Shown: positions 29,901 to 44,900 of the stretch, piece after piece
How positions within the stretch are numbered: position 1 is the stretch's first letter
Layout: every line of letters begins with the position of its first letter
Assembly: GCA_013398615.1 (NCBI GenBank)
Contig: VZSR01000520.1
Span: 34,466,870-34,530,869, forward strand
Origin: Brachypodius melanocephalos
Taxonomy: Eukaryota; Chordata; Aves; Passeriformes; Pycnonotidae
DNA: 64,000 bases
Direction of reading: 5' to 3'
The notes under the pieces: generated by a model
Seen by the model: only the letters and a program-made list of their open reading frames with translations
Database searches by the model: none
What the model was told of the DNA's origin: nothing
Translations under genes and position numbers: made by a program

Positions 29901-32900
29901 ACAGAAATACCAAGAATAATGGGTACAGAGATGGGAATATCATTTTCACTAGTGCAAGGTTTGCTCAGCAGCTGATGAGCCCCTCTGTAATTAAACCCAT
30001 ATGTCCGCAGCCTCCTCTGTGTCCTTGTGCTTAGCACACTGCATACCTCCACCTGCTTACCCCATCCCTACTGCAGCAGGCCTGGTTGTGAGTTGATTGT
30101 AGACATTTGACTTCCTCTCTATAAACTTACATAGCTCTTAAAGTAGTTATTTCCTTTTAAGAGGAGAAAGCAGATTCAGGATATGTTTACGAGGCAGTCA
30201 CAGTCACCTGGTTAGGTCACACAGTAGGAACATTCTATCTGGGGTAGGATACAGTGTGCTACACCTTATCCAGCCAGTCCCCCACTATTCTGAGGGCTGC
30301 TTCTGCAGCCAGCTGAGTTCAACACTACTGAGCCACAACTCCTACCTGCACACAAGAAACCATTCTGCACTTCACACTTACCCTTTAATAAACATTTAGT
30401 CATCTAGATGTGTATAGACCCTATAGATTGAACATAAATTAACCCCTACACCCTTATAAAGATTTGTTTCTCACCAAAGCAAAGAACAGCCCAAATGCAA
30501 AATAGAATTGGGTGTCTCTAGTAAGTGGCTGGTGACAGAGAAAATATGCTCACTTCTGCTTTCCTGCAAAAAGGATCAGGGCTTGAGAAAGAGTCTCAGA
30601 AAGAAAGAAAAGTTCTCCTGTTAGGTCCTGTTACAGATATTATTTCTGAATGTTGAGTACACATTCAGATGGTTCATGTGATTTTCCAGGCTACTGTCAA
30701 AAGACAAGATAAATAGAGAATAATTTTCTGAGAGAAGCAGGTAATAAAAAGACACTGACCTACCATTTGCTGGCAGCTCATAGGAGCTCTCTGTGATGGT
30801 GGATGTGACTGAGAACAGTGATGTAGTAAATTGTCTATGAATAGCTGGAAACAGCTTTTCAGGGCTGAGAGGCTCTTCTCAAATAAAAAAAAAAAAATTG
30901 ACCTGGATATTTTACCTACCTGTAGGTAACAGGTGACTTGATGGCTGGTCTGCAAGCTGCTGCCCCATTAATAAAAATAGATTTTATTTCTATTAGGGCA
31001 ATGTCCTAATATTTGATCGCAATATGTTTTTTAAATTAAAAAAAGGAACTATTCATGTATTCATGCATATAAAATAACAAATAAAGCAGAAGGTACCTGG
31101 ACCCTCTTCCTCTTTTAAACCTCATATCTGCCATGAAAAATAATAGGCCAGGGATCACATCACTTTATGTCAGTGTGACAACAGAGTGCTCAGCGGTGCA
31201 CATAGAACCCATGGAGAACACAAAACATCAGTAAGGTATGTATCTGTTCAAAAGGTCAGAAATAGGCCCCCTGCATTCATCTGTCAACAGATTCGGTCTG
31301 CAGTCGTCTGCTTTTTTGGGGAGTGCATCTGTGTAGCAGAGACCTCCTACTCAGGCCAGTTTTTTCTATACCCATTCCTTGTACCATGTAGAATATTTTG
31401 TAAAACTTTTTATATGTAAAATGATCCTGCACCATTTCTTGCTATAATTTAGGGACTGGCTTTTCTAGCCCTTGTTAGAATGGGAATTGCAGCAAGAACA
31501 GGGTTAGCAAATTGTCATTGGGCAAGAGGTAAACCTGAACAGTTCACTGGCAGACACAAAGTGCTCTGTTAAGTTGCTAGAGACTTCAAGTGTGTTTCAG
31601 TGAAACCCAGCTAATAGCCTCTGAGAAACTCCACCTTTTTTTTCAGTAGAAATACAGCATCTTTCCAAAAACCAAGTACTCAGAAGTCTGAGAGTGGAGA
31701 GTTAGAAGGATATGTGTTTTCTCAGTGTCATGCAGCACTTCCTCACAGTCTGTCCCTTCACCCAGGGGTTACCCTTCCCCAGGCAGGGTCTTCCTTCCCC
31801 AATCCCTCTGTGCCTTGCTGTGTACCTATGTCTTACACTGACAGAGATTTTTAAAGGAGAAAGCAGAGTAGTAAGAGAGGGATGATAACAGAAAGAAAAA
31901 GGACTTCAAAACCTTTCCACATGAAAAAGATTGGCTTTTCTAATTAAAATAATTACAATTCGCAGCACCTCACTTTTAATGGGAAGATATTTCAATCCTT
32001 GTGGCCTCTCCTGAGGTGAGAGGCATTCCTGCTGTTTTCAGAGGACAAAGCCAAGACACAGTGATTAAGTCAGTGCTATGGCATGAAGCACCACCACAGA
32101 AGCTGGTGACCTTTTGTGAAATCAGGCTGGCACAATGTCCATAATTCCTTAGCAGCCACGACTTTGCAGAATATGGCTGAAATTGTGAGCCAATCCAATC
32201 ACTAAAATCAAGTGAAATCTGGAGTTCCTAACAATTGTGGGGTTTATCCTTTTGCTGTTTTTTTATTGTGTTTGTTTCTACAGGGATTTGCTGCCTTTTA
32301 CCCTGAAGCTGCCACAAGCAATATTAGAAGCCAGTAGCTTTCAAGACCTTGAAATTATCTCTAGTCTGGGCATAGGTAAGTCCTTCAAAGCAGTCAGATT
32401 TTCACTTGGATTTGTGAGAACAATGGTGCCTTGCACAGACATAATGCAACCAGAAGATAGGTGAACTATTGTCTTCGGAACAGCTAAAGAGGTCTGAATG
32501 CAAGAGGAAGATGTTTATGATCTTTATGTTCATAGCAGAATGCTGAGAAAAAAGGCACTTGCCCCTTTGGCCATAAACCTCCACCTGGATCTCTGTCCAG
32601 GGTGTGGTGCCTATGTCTGGGTAAAGCTGCAGCTTTCACCAGCTAAAGTGCAGCACGGCCTCTTGGGATAACTTATACACATTGGAAGTAGCTGGTATCT
32701 GAGCTATGTGGAAAACACCTTTACAACTTCTCCTTCTGATGTGTGGGGGCAATGCTGATGAAAGTGTGATATTTTTGAATTTGGATATTTCTGCTTCTTC
32801 CTGCAGGATTTCTAGTAGGTAGAGAAATATCTATCGTCCCAACATGTTCTCTCACCTCACACTGATCACATGCAAAAAGGAACATTATTTTTAGTGACAG

Positions 32901-35900
32901 CACCAAACAAGCGAATTTTAGATGAGATGTATGAAGTTACAGTTAGGAAAAGCAATTCTGTTAACTAAAGGAAGTCTCCTTTCTATTCCTTTTCATTTAA
33001 CACACTCCACTAGAGACAGTTTCTTCAGTTAGCCACTTTCATGCTCCTTGGTTTTTCAGTTTTCCTTCAGGTGTTGAAAACAACCAAACAATGGAGAAAA
33101 TGGAAGAATCTGCTCATTTAGAGATAGTTATTAGAGCACTCTCACTATTTTTGGATCTTCTGCATCATACCTCCCAGAAGACATGGGCAAACCCCACTGG
33201 TTTCAGTTCAGGCAGCTTCGTTGAATTTCACCAACAGATTTGCCTCTAACACTTTCAGCATCCTCTATTTTGAATGTGTTTCAATTTGTCAAAGCATCCT
33301 TTTATATGGATGTCCAGCCAGCACTTTTTGCTGATTAAAAGGTACTTTACAACTTGAGATAGCAAGTTGCAAGCTTATTTTTTATAACAAGTCTAAAAAT
33401 TTGGAATAAAATGTAGGAAGTGTATCATGAATCTGCAGCCTTCAGTCTAATTTGAGCCAGCAGAGGCTATCTTGATTCAGGCAACAGTTTCCACCAACTT
33501 CTGAAGGAAGAGATTAGTTAAAGGAGAAGCACCAATGCAATATTGGTTCTAGTCTTTTTCCTTCTCTCTTGTATTTGTGGTCATAAAAGTAGTGAGGCTT
33601 GGAAATTTATTTATATTTCATACCAGGCAAGTTTCTGACAAGAGAAGAAAACCAGCCATTGTGTGCAGTCTTCCTGGGAAATGATGTTAACTTCCTGAAG
33701 CGTCACACTGTCTTAGTGGAGTTGAACAGACTCAGCTACTGGCAGACGCTGGTTATTACTTCCTAGAACAAAATTTTGTGGATACAAATGGGTACACAAA
33801 CAACTAGGTGCTGCCCAAGGTGGCACTTCCAAAGAAAACAAAGCATTGTCTGAAATTCTCATATGTTGCTTTGTATTTATTTCAAAGTAATATGTGTTTC
33901 GAGGGATTAGAAGTAAGATGTTTATCTGCAAGCTGAATTGTTCCACAAATGTTGTTCCATATGTTGTCACAGGGGATGTACTGCAGGCCCTCTAGTCCTG
34001 ACCTCATTGGTACAGAAGTTATTTTAGCAGGAGAATTAGCATGATGGCATTGCACAAAGAGCACATACCATCACAGACATGCCAAAGACTCCAAGAACTG
34101 CTTAGTTGTCCCTGCCAGAGTGCAAGATAAGGGAAGATCCAGGACAGCAATGGGAGATGATCAAATGGCCTCTGCAGTTTGGGGCAGTGTGGCTGTGCTG
34201 GGAAATACCTGTCTGAAGCAGCTGTGTTACTTGCTAGAACCAATCATCTGTTCCTTCCTTGCCTGGGGGGAGCTTTGCATTTTCATCACAGTGCCTTATC
34301 CTGACCACTACTAAGAAAAATGGCCAACTTCCCCCCTGCAGATTGGTTTACTCACCATTTCCTCAGCCCATGAGACTTCACAGCATTATATTCTGACTTA
34401 AAAGAACTTCCTCAGTCCTTCATTTGCTGATACCAAGTAGAGCTGGAGAGCTTAAGGAAAATGGTATCCCAGTCAGTCTCAGATGCAAGGGAGTTGGCAG
34501 CATGGTGTTGTTAATATGTGCAGTTGCATCTGCATGTCTACTCCCAAATTCTGTTGTTAAAAGTGCTGTTGTTCCTAGAAATACTATTATTTTAAGCTTC
34601 TTTGTTCTCCCCCCTCTCACTGTAAGAAATCAGAGAATAAAATTGTTCTAATGTCAGTTACCCTAAGATAATATGCTTATAAATCTGAATTTGCTATGGA
34701 CACTAGCCTAGGCTGTGAGAAGCTAAATAGAAATTTTATCCTGATGAAAATAGATTGTCTTTTAGCTCACCTCTTGACCTGAGAGCTGTACCCCCTGCTC
34801 AGCACCGAGGGCCATCCCATATGTGTGCAGCCCCATCCATCCTCTCTTGGGCCCAGCATGTGCTATTTTGGCAGGGAGACACTCCTGACACCAAGCACAG
34901 GGCAGAGTTCAGGCATTGTGTGGCAGCCACATTGTGTCCCCTGAAATCCACATAGAAATTCGTGCCATCTGTGTCAGCTCTATGTTTTGGGACCAAATAT
35001 GCTGAAATAGTCATTTAGTTGTCTGCGTCCTTGTGTTTCCAGGATTTCCCATCTTCCCCCTATCCCTAAATCTATGGGCAACTATATATAGTTCTCATAC
35101 AGTGAATACCCTCAGAGGTTTATACCCTTTTCCTTAGTCAGAACATATGAGGTTTGCTGGATCCTGTTTCCTGATGCTTCCAGTTGTGGACCCTGGATCA
35201 GCAGCTTTAATATTGATTGAGAACAAGCAATCAGACTTGTGAGGCAGGTTTGACACCTCACCTTCAGGGAAAAGGAAAAGCATTGGATGTGATACGGAAT
35301 CTATTCAAAAAATGTACCAGAGCTTTGTAATTTTTTAAAAGAGTTATTAAAAGACAAATTATAAGAGATTTTTGACAGAAATGACTACTTGCATGTGAAA
35401 CACCATATTTCTTTTTCAGTCATATTTGAAGGCACTTAAGTAGTTAACTGTTAGTAGTTAACTATTCCTTAGCCCTTCATCCTTCCTGTGCACAGTCTTT
35501 TGCATCATCTTTTCTCCCTGACACCTGCAGGCAGACAGTCTCAAGGCAAGGTGCAAGGCTGTGGCAGTAGATAACAGTCATCCAGAGCTGTAAGCTTTAA
35601 TGGTAACACTAATCTGGGGAAAATGTTTAAAATCATATGTTTCCAGACTGATTGTACTGCCAGGCAGGATCAGACCTCTGTGTAGAACAGTCTGCCACAT
35701 GAGCTTGCTGCATAGTAATCTTCAGCTGTTGGTGCATGTTGGATCCTGTCTGTCTATCTCAGACCTGCACCTGACTGTTGTGAGCAAGAGGCAGACTCAG
35801 CTTGCCTGAGGTCTTCACATCCTCTCCTCAGGTATCCACAGCTATTTGCATTTGGAGGGCAGTGATCACTGAGCATATATAGATCCCTTTTCACAATCAT

Positions 35901-38900
35901 TTGTATTTGTTACTTGTACCTTCCTGCTCATACTGAAAATGCTGAACAGCATTCACAACTTTCACTAGGTAAGTGTCGTAAAATAGACAGGGGAGAGAAT
36001 TCTGGTGAAGCTTATGAGCTTATCCCCTGACTTGAAGAATTTTGCATGCATGAAACAGGCAAACAAGCAACCCTTTCTTCACACTGTTTTTTGCAGAGGT
36101 TTGAAAGTTTGACATTGAAATTTGTGTACTATTTCTTTTAACAAGAAGTAGATTTTCTACATATCATTTGCAGCTAAAATTCTCTCAGATTTTTTTTTTC
36201 ATTTTTCTTTTTGTCTTTTTTTTTTTTTTTACAGATTTCTGGGATTCCTACTTAAACCACAGAACACAGGACTTATCCCACCCTGCAAAAGACTCTGCTT
36301 TCAGCACTGCCCAAGCAGACAGTTTAAGATCTACCCAGTGTTTTGCAAGTAGCACAAACAACTGCTCATGTGAAATTGAGCTGTCAATAGGAAATGACAG
36401 ACTGTGGTTTGTGAATCCTATTTTTATAGAAGAGTGTAGTAATCCTTGTTCTCCAGACATACCTTGTCCTAAAGGCCACTCTGGGAGCACTGATCTCCCC
36501 GCTGCCACCATGCTTACTGGAAAGAGGTCTCCTCGACGGCCTCCTCCCCCTCCACCTTCTCATGCTCTCGTTCAGAAATCTTCCCTGAAGCTCCCACAGG
36601 ACCCCATGACTGCCTGTGAAGAAAACAAGATACTTATTAAGCCACTAGGAAAGAGCATCGAGGAAATGAAAATTGAGGGCCATGATAACAAAGAAGAAGG
36701 GAAGCAGAGCTGCTTGGCCAAGGAGCCTTTGGCAGTGAGCCCCAAGAAGGGCTCCCAGCCCTCTGTTCCTCCACGGAGGCGGATGAGTGAGAGGACCTCA
36801 GAGGAGAGCTCTGTGGGTAATCCTGAAAGTGGTGAAATGCTAAAAGGGGAAAGGACAGAAGAAAACCAAGATAAAAGTGCAGAGGGCAGAGATAAAACAT
36901 TGCTGTGCATAAAGGCTGTAGAAATGCCTGGGGAGGCTCCCAAGAGGGCTGTATCACAGTTTCAGGAGACAAAGCCTGAACCTGCAGAGAAGGAGGACAT
37001 GCCTAAGATACAAAGCAATGCCATTGAGAAAGGAAAGTCACCTCCTATCCCACCACCGAGAAGGAAGAGGGTTTCCCAGGCACCAAGGATCCCCAGCTCC
37101 TGCCAGCCAAAGCAAAAAACAGTAGAAGAGACAGCTGTGGCCACAGGGCAGGCTGTGTGGAAGGGCAGCCCAGCTGTGGTGACAGGTGGTGGCACTTGCA
37201 CACACACCAAGACTGAACCAGGACATGGCCACAAATCTGTCAGCTCAGCTGAACTGGAAGGTTCGCACCTGTCCCTGGAGGACCTGGGAAGCAGCACCAT
37301 GGCTCAGGCATCAACATCTGAGCCAGACTCCTACTCCACCAGCAGCACAGAGGATGACCTGGAGATACTGAGTAGTTCATCCGGTAAAAAGACACGCTCC
37401 GTGATCTTGGCCAAGGCCAAAAACAGGCTGTCCTTGGTGAACCTGTCCAACGTCTTTACAGTGTTTTTGTCTAGTGACAGGAAGCTGCAGAAGAAGATAG
37501 TGGAGCTGGCACAGGACAAGGATTCATACTTTGGCAACCTGGTGCGGGACTACAGAGTGTACAGTTTAGAGATGATGGCAAAGCAGAGCTCCAGCACAGA
37601 GATGCTACAAGAGATCCGGCTGATGATGACGCAGCTGAAGAGTTACTTAGTGCAGAGCACCGAGTTGAAACCTCTGATAGACCCAGCCTCCTACACCGAG
37701 GAACAGTTAGGTAGGTAACTGTGGTTTATTCATCCCTGGGCATGGTTTAGGAAGGTGAGGAGGGAGACAGAATTATACAGACACAGGCTCTGTTTTACAG
37801 AATTATAAACCACCTCCTAAAACCTGAGCAGCATGAATTGAAATCTGCTCTGTGGTTGCCAGCATTCAGAGGAACAGTTCTAAAAGCTGGAGACAAATGA
37901 GGGGAAAAATCCCTTTATGAATATTTTAAAGGGAAAAGTTGAAGCAGAAGAGATGTGTGTATTTGTGTATGAGAGGCACACATGTATATATGTGTATATG
38001 TATATGAATGTGTGTGTGTGTTTATGTATACACATAAGTTTGCTGAATTCACTGGAAATACAAAAGGCAAACTTTCCCCTTCACAGCTGCATTCCCATAG
38101 ATTTCCACATCCATTGCTCTGTTACAAGGATGGAGAACTCCCTGCATGTGGCATACAGTTTAGAGGTCAATAACTGTCTCACAGGGAGGGACAAGACTAT
38201 GATGACTTTGAGTGGCAGGTTGGAGGAATCACTTGATTCCACTTTGTGCTCCTCAGAGCTCAGAGATATGGACGAGCTGTCTGTTGCAAGACTACTGCCC
38301 ACCTCCAAAACGAAGTGTTCACCTCTTTGCCATAGATACTATTTGCCTTTGGGGAGAAAAAAATTATTTTGTTATAATATTTTTACAGGTGTTTCATTGC
38401 TTCTCATTCATATCCTGTGAGGGAATAATGTGCTACTTCTCTCCTTGCTAAGGACTGGACTGGTCTGTTTAATGTACATCCACGAGGGAATACAAAAAGA
38501 GTTGTAGGACTTTCTATCTCAGCGAAAGCTGTACAGCCAGAAAAAGCATGCATGCACGCATAGACATGCTTCTTTAAAAGCTTAAAACATTTCTTGAGGA
38601 CCTGAGAACCAATGCAAAGGTATTTGTGGATCCTTAAGTTGGCTTAAAACATGCTGGAAGCTGTAAGACCCAGAATATGGAGTGAAACACAGGAGTGACC
38701 AGGGATGTTAGGAGATCCTGCAGCTCCAGTATTAGGTGGGACTCAGCTAAGTGGTGAGCCAGGAGTAAAAGGCAGTCCACTGTCAGTCTCAGCAGGCTCT
38801 GCCAATTTCCTTCTTTCCCAGCAAAGGCTTCACATGATCCTGCAGATCCCCAGCAGAACAGACCTGCAGCCAGCCCCTGCCATAGCTAGGAAAGGGAACC

Positions 38901-41900
38901 TGCACTTTCACTTCTCATGCACCTCATGTAACACCTTCAATCTTTGTCCTAATAAGTTTTTTCTTCAAGGTGGGGAGTGTGGGATCAGCACAGAAAAGTC
39001 TGTCTTGACTCTTGATTAGTGAAAGTGGAGAGGAAGAAGAAAGAATGTCCTTGTTACGCTTGGTAGAGCTGCATGTGTGCAAGTATCCCATCACCTTCCC
39101 ACAGACATGCCTGGTTCTAACCCTGTATCTAACCCTGTTCACTGACAGTTCCTTAACAGGATGATGTGGCCCAGTTAACCTTGACAGGTCTATCTTCTTC
39201 TGTGGAGGACAGGGATTCCCACTGGAAGATTTAGCACTTGATTTTGCGCTGCTTCAGGCTCATTGGCTCTCTGGATTCTTTAAAATAGTTGCATTTTGAA
39301 TACATAAATATTACTGTCCTCTGGTTCATTCCTCACTGCCTGAGCAGATGAACTCTTTTGCCAATGACCTTTTTGCCTCAGTACAACAAGAGGATCTCTT
39401 GCAGTCCCTCTAGTTCTCTTTGAGTTGCCTCTGGTTTCTAGGAGTCAGACAACAGACTTCTTGTGCTTCCTTTCATCTTCAGCCAAATGTTAAGCAAATG
39501 CTCAACACACTCATACTATTTCCTCCTTCCCAGGAGGCATAAAAGGTGTCTTATAGGATCAGTAATTCAGAGTCCCTTGAGCAGTAACAATGAGGAACTT
39601 CTGACCAGATATTGGTGTCTGTCTCTGAACTGGTGGCTGCAGCTGCTTTGAGGAAAGAAGGAGGTGCTTTGAGGGTGCAATTAATTTCATCCCAAAATGA
39701 TTATCTCAAACAAGTCAAAAGGAGAGTTCAGAAGGGACATGAGAGGAATTGCATCTGGGCATCTGTAAGGGCAGGGCTATGAAAAAAAATCACAGTTAGG
39801 TGAGACTCCTCTCCCCAGAGTTGGCTCTCCTGCTGCCTGGCAATGCCATGCTGGTTAGCCAGGAGTCAGGCAAAGAGAGCAGGGAATGCTGGTAGCAAGA
39901 GGTTTCCTACAGCTCCAGTGAGAGAGACCACACACTGATGTTCATCTCAAGCCCCTCTAGGACTTCTGGATAGTGTTGGTAATGAAATGTTTACTTTCTG
40001 GGATATAATTTCTGTTACCTTTTCACAGCTATGTTGTAGTGCTTGAATAAACAACCACATGCTTCTTTAGGACTTTTACTTGAACCTATATTACTGTATT
40101 GTTTATTTACTATGTGCTTTTTATGTTCTCCCTTCTCTATGCAGAAGTGATTGCTGAGACAGCTTTGTACAAGTGTGTCCTGAAACCTTTAAAGGAAGCG
40201 ATTAATTCTTCCTTAAAAGAAATACACAACAAAGATGGATCTTTACAGCAGCTGAAAGAGAACCAACTTGTGATACAAAACACAACGACTACTGACCTGG
40301 GCATCACAACCAGTGTGCCTGAAACTGCTGTGCTGGAAAAGATCCTTCACAAGTTCACAACCATGCACAAGACCTACTCTCCAGAAAAGAAAATTGCCAT
40401 CTTGCTGAAGACCTGCAAACTCATCTATGACTCCATGGCTCAGGGAAATCCAGGTACAGGACTCCTATTGCAATGGTATCCACCATGGGTCTTTCCTCAT
40501 GTATCAAAGGAACAGGGTTTACAATGCAGCTGGCATGGCTCCAATTCACATTGGAGGTAGCAGTGATGATGGTTGATGTGCTTGGTATGGGATGTCCACA
40601 GGTTATTCAGAATGGAATTGTTAGTGAAGTTCTCTGCACTAGTAACTGGTATAAGATGTTACCTGGTTAACTTTAAGCTCCATATCTCCAAAAACTAGTT
40701 ACCTGTAAGTGTGTGTTTTATGGATAATGCCCTTTTTGCACGGGTCTTCACACAGATCTCCAAATATCCTCAGGGCTCTGTCCCAGCTTGTAGCAGAGTA
40801 ATTGTAAATTCTAGGAATGGGTCTTCAGGAAAAGACTCTTGATTTGGCCTTTACAGAGTTTTGCCTAAACTGAGGAGGAGATGCAGAATGTTAGTAGTTT
40901 GTTACTAATTTCTGATGCTCCAGTAAATTCTAAAAGCCACTTCTTCAGTGTGAGGCAGTATGTGGTCTGAACACAAACACGACATGGGCCTCAGGCCAAC
41001 CACTAATGCAGAAATTAAACCCTTGGCCTGCAGAGAGGATGCATCTTTGCAGATAGACCAGCAAGTCACTTCCTCCAGCTATCTACCTTGCCAGTTTAAG
41101 AGCTTTTTTAGTATACTGTGAGCTGATGACCAGCCATGCCTGAATTTGGAGAGAAGCCAGGTATTAATTTGCAATAACCTGTGGTTGTTCAAGAACCCAC
41201 TGTCACCAAAGGTGCTTTTAGCTGTTCTGCTTTATTTTGTACTGGCAGCAGCCTTGGAGCACTCACACAGGGATAGTTATGTCCCTGCTGAGCCTCACCC
41301 CAAGGTGATCTCTTGGATAGTAAGCAGCAGGGTTCAGCGACCAGTCTAGACGCATTAACAGCATAGCAAGAAACTACCCTGAGGGCTGAATCTTAGCTGC
41401 AGGGGGGAAAGGACCTCTCAGTGTCTTCAGGTGTTATGAGATTTGGACATATGTAGGGGAATTTGCTGTAACATTGTTAAAACAGTTGTGTGAAGTTTGA
41501 GAATAAATTTGGTTTAGATAAGAACTTGCAAACCTCATTAAAACCCACATGGTCTCCTTCTGATGCTGGTGGTATGTTACACACACACATCCCATCTTAG
41601 TTAGCTCAGGGCTGGAATTTGTCTGTTGAACAAAATATTGTCGTGTCACTTTATGTAACAGAAATGAGGAGGCAGGGATATAATTCAAACCCCCCTACAT
41701 GTTTAAAATATTGACATTCATGAGATCAGATAGTTACATTGTGGTTTGCTATGCTACCCAAAGCACTGCATTTTGGCCAGCTCAGCTGTCTTCTCATCCT
41801 GAGTACTACTGCCAGCAGGGTGTAGGTTGGAAACTGATTTCACCCCTGTGCATCCAGTTCCCTCTCCCTTATATGCCGTTCCCTCTCCCTTGTATATGAT

Positions 41901-44900
41901 CAGTGATGCATATCAGGGCTTGGCCAGAAGAAAACTGGCCTGGGATTATGGAAATGTACTCCAGCAAACTCAGATCTGAAAAACAGGCTAAGGGGAGAAG
42001 AATGCTGTATCTAACTCTTGGAAAACAGCAGACTTGGAGAGAATTAGAGTGAAATGCTCTGTTGACCATTTAGAAGTGAAATGTGTGAAACCTCTTCCAC
42101 AGAATGAACTGAACCCAGATCACTTTCATTTTCCAGTGGCAAAGACAAGTTCTCAGCAACCTGAAATATTTTTCTGACAGGGAATTCCAGCTGGTGGCAT
42201 GCAGAAGAGCATGCTGTGGGCTGCTCAGAGCATATTTCAGCAGGTGGGACTTCCCCTTCTGCTCTCTGCCCATCTCAAGAGCAATAGCACAGGACCCCTT
42301 TTGCTTTCAGCCAGCCATGAGGCAGCACAATGTTCTTGACACAGGAAGAGCAAAAGCCATGCTCAGCTTCCTGTGCAATAGCTTCTCCTTTTTGCTCCTT
42401 TTCCTCACTGCTCAGTCAGAAAGTTCCCTCCTCTTCCAAGATCAGAGCAAGTGAAACACAAAACTAACAATTCCCTCTGCTAAAATCAGTCTACTTCTGT
42501 CAGAAACATTACCCGTTCAATAACATGGAAACTACTTATGTTGTCTGGGTTAATTTGCAATTTGGCAGCTCAGGCCAGGTCTTTATCCACTTCAGGCTGG
42601 CTGTAGGATGAGTTGACCTCAGAATATGGTTTCATTTCTCAAAACAAAATGCAAACACTACCTAATCAAGCACCTTTTCTTTTCAGACACGTATGAAAAT
42701 ACAAGTTTTTTAATATTTTAAGATCCGTGTACAGCAGTCCAGGTTTGGCCAGGATGTCCCAAGAGGTACCAAGTTTCCTTTAAAACTAAGGACAGGCTTA
42801 CTCAGGAACATCTGTACCTGTGGTGGTGCCCATCTTTGCCCTGCTGAAAGAATCATGACACTTTAAAGTCTGCCTTGACTGACTCCCTGTATATCAAGGC
42901 ATTTCAAGAAAGGAGATCTTAGGTTTGATTTCAATTCATATTACATGACAAAATCTGTCTGATAAATTGACTGTGGTTGAAATCCCTGATACTTAAGACT
43001 AAGAACTGAATGGGTCAGATCCTAAACTGGTTTAAACTAGCATTTCTTCCTCAAGCTGAAGGCAATCAGCTTGTGGAAGTGATTCATCACAAGGAATTAG
43101 GAAGGCAAGTTCACAGTCTTTGTCATACACCTTTCTCTCAAGAGACCATTGAGTACAGCTCCATGATAGAGTTGAAGTAGGACTAATCTCTGGCTACATC
43201 TTGCTGTAGGTGGCCACAGTTGGGTATCGTGCCCAGCTTCCCATCACACACATTGTGGAGTCAGTCCATGGAGTCCAGATGATTCATCTGGCTACGTACA
43301 AATTCCTGCTTTAGAGCGAGATGACTCAAGGCAAACTCCAGTGACAATATTGATTAATTCATTACTGCCTATAAAAGAAATTAAGGGGCTCTGGTTCAGA
43401 TGCTCATCTGTGCTATGTAGGCAGTGATATTAGTAAGTGAATCCTCACAAAAGGCACAATTATGATAGTGTTGAGGTGTCTCACTGAGCTTTTCCAACTT
43501 CTATGCAAACTTAAATAACTGAAACATATGCCTCCAAGAATATAACTGACAATCTGAAAATAGGTAACCTGCCAGCTAAAAATACTAGGAATGGTTAGTA
43601 AGAATAAAATGCATTAAAAAAAATAGAGTTTGGAAACCCATGCCCCACAAAATGGCTGGCTTTTTTTTTTTGGCACTAGAAAAAGTAAGATGCAGGAATC
43701 ATGGAGCTCTTACATTTGGAAGGCATACTGCAATATGCACAGGGAAAGCTGGGCACATAGCTGATTTATGTAGAAACACAGTAATGTTATATAGGAAAAA
43801 AACCCTTATTATGTGTCCTGCAGAAATATCTTTACTCAGACAAAAGTTCAAAGGTATATTGTGTGATATGAGTAGAATGAGAATCTCTGCTTTTCATCAA
43901 GAACACAGGTGACACCTGTAGAGTGAGAAACGATGCAAATCTGCAATATGTGTGGTGTGTATTGGCAGTGGTGTACCTGGGTCACCCAGCCTCGTGCTGC
44001 CTGGGAGCTACCACTGTGGAAGAGGACTGATGGAAAAACAAAGCAGCAATAGGCATTGGTTTATGGAAACAACTTGTGGGACAAAGTGGCCAAATTTGTT
44101 CAGTCCATAAGTGAGGAAGATAAGGGATGAAAAGGCTCTGAGTTTAGGCTGGAAGTTTGAAAGATTGGTTTCAAACTTTCAAGGGAGATTCAAGAAGAAT
44201 GGAGGAACAATTTTCTTACTGCAACATTTCTAACTTGTGAACTACCTAAGATTTTGAAATTTCATTTTTGGACTACCTTTGAACTGCACAGACAGCTGGA
44301 CTATATAGTTCAAAACTATGGTTTGCACTAGTTATGGAATTGGCTAGGTGACCAAAACGTCTGATTTAATAATTTCTATTGCATAGTTTTACATGGATAA
44401 TGTGCATGGTCTGCTTTTGGAAAAAGAGGATAGGATATATATTCTATTAGACTATTTCTCTTCCTTAGCTTTTAGAATGAAGTTTTTCACCCCTACAGAA
44501 CTCAGCAGCCAGATATTAGCTGCCCTGATGCACTCCTATAAGGCTCTGCAGTTGGCAGAAAGCAAACCTGTGTCTTCAGTGGGATAGCTGAGCTTGTGGA
44601 AAGGAAACTGGACTCCAACACTTCAGCATCCAGTGAAGAGCTCATGCTGGAAGCTCCTAAAGCTGTCAGAGCAATCCCATTACACTGCTTATTATCATAT
44701 CTCACTTCTGAGAAGGAAAATAAAGCTATAAATAACAGGTTTACTTTGATATATTTTGGAAGAGAATATTTGTATTTAAGTTACTTTAAATGAAGACTGA
44801 TGGAGTAGAGATTTTGGGTTTTCTGCCATCTAGCACAATTTCTACATTTGAATCAAAGAGCCAGTTCAAATTTTTCATGGGGAGCGAATTCCTCTGATCT

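Noticed and set aside
36168..36234. In-frame Met and open frame running into RIN3 exon 6
   Set aside because: It translates the T-rich splice tract into a Phe run. This is intron upstream of a strong acceptor, not a real N-terminus.
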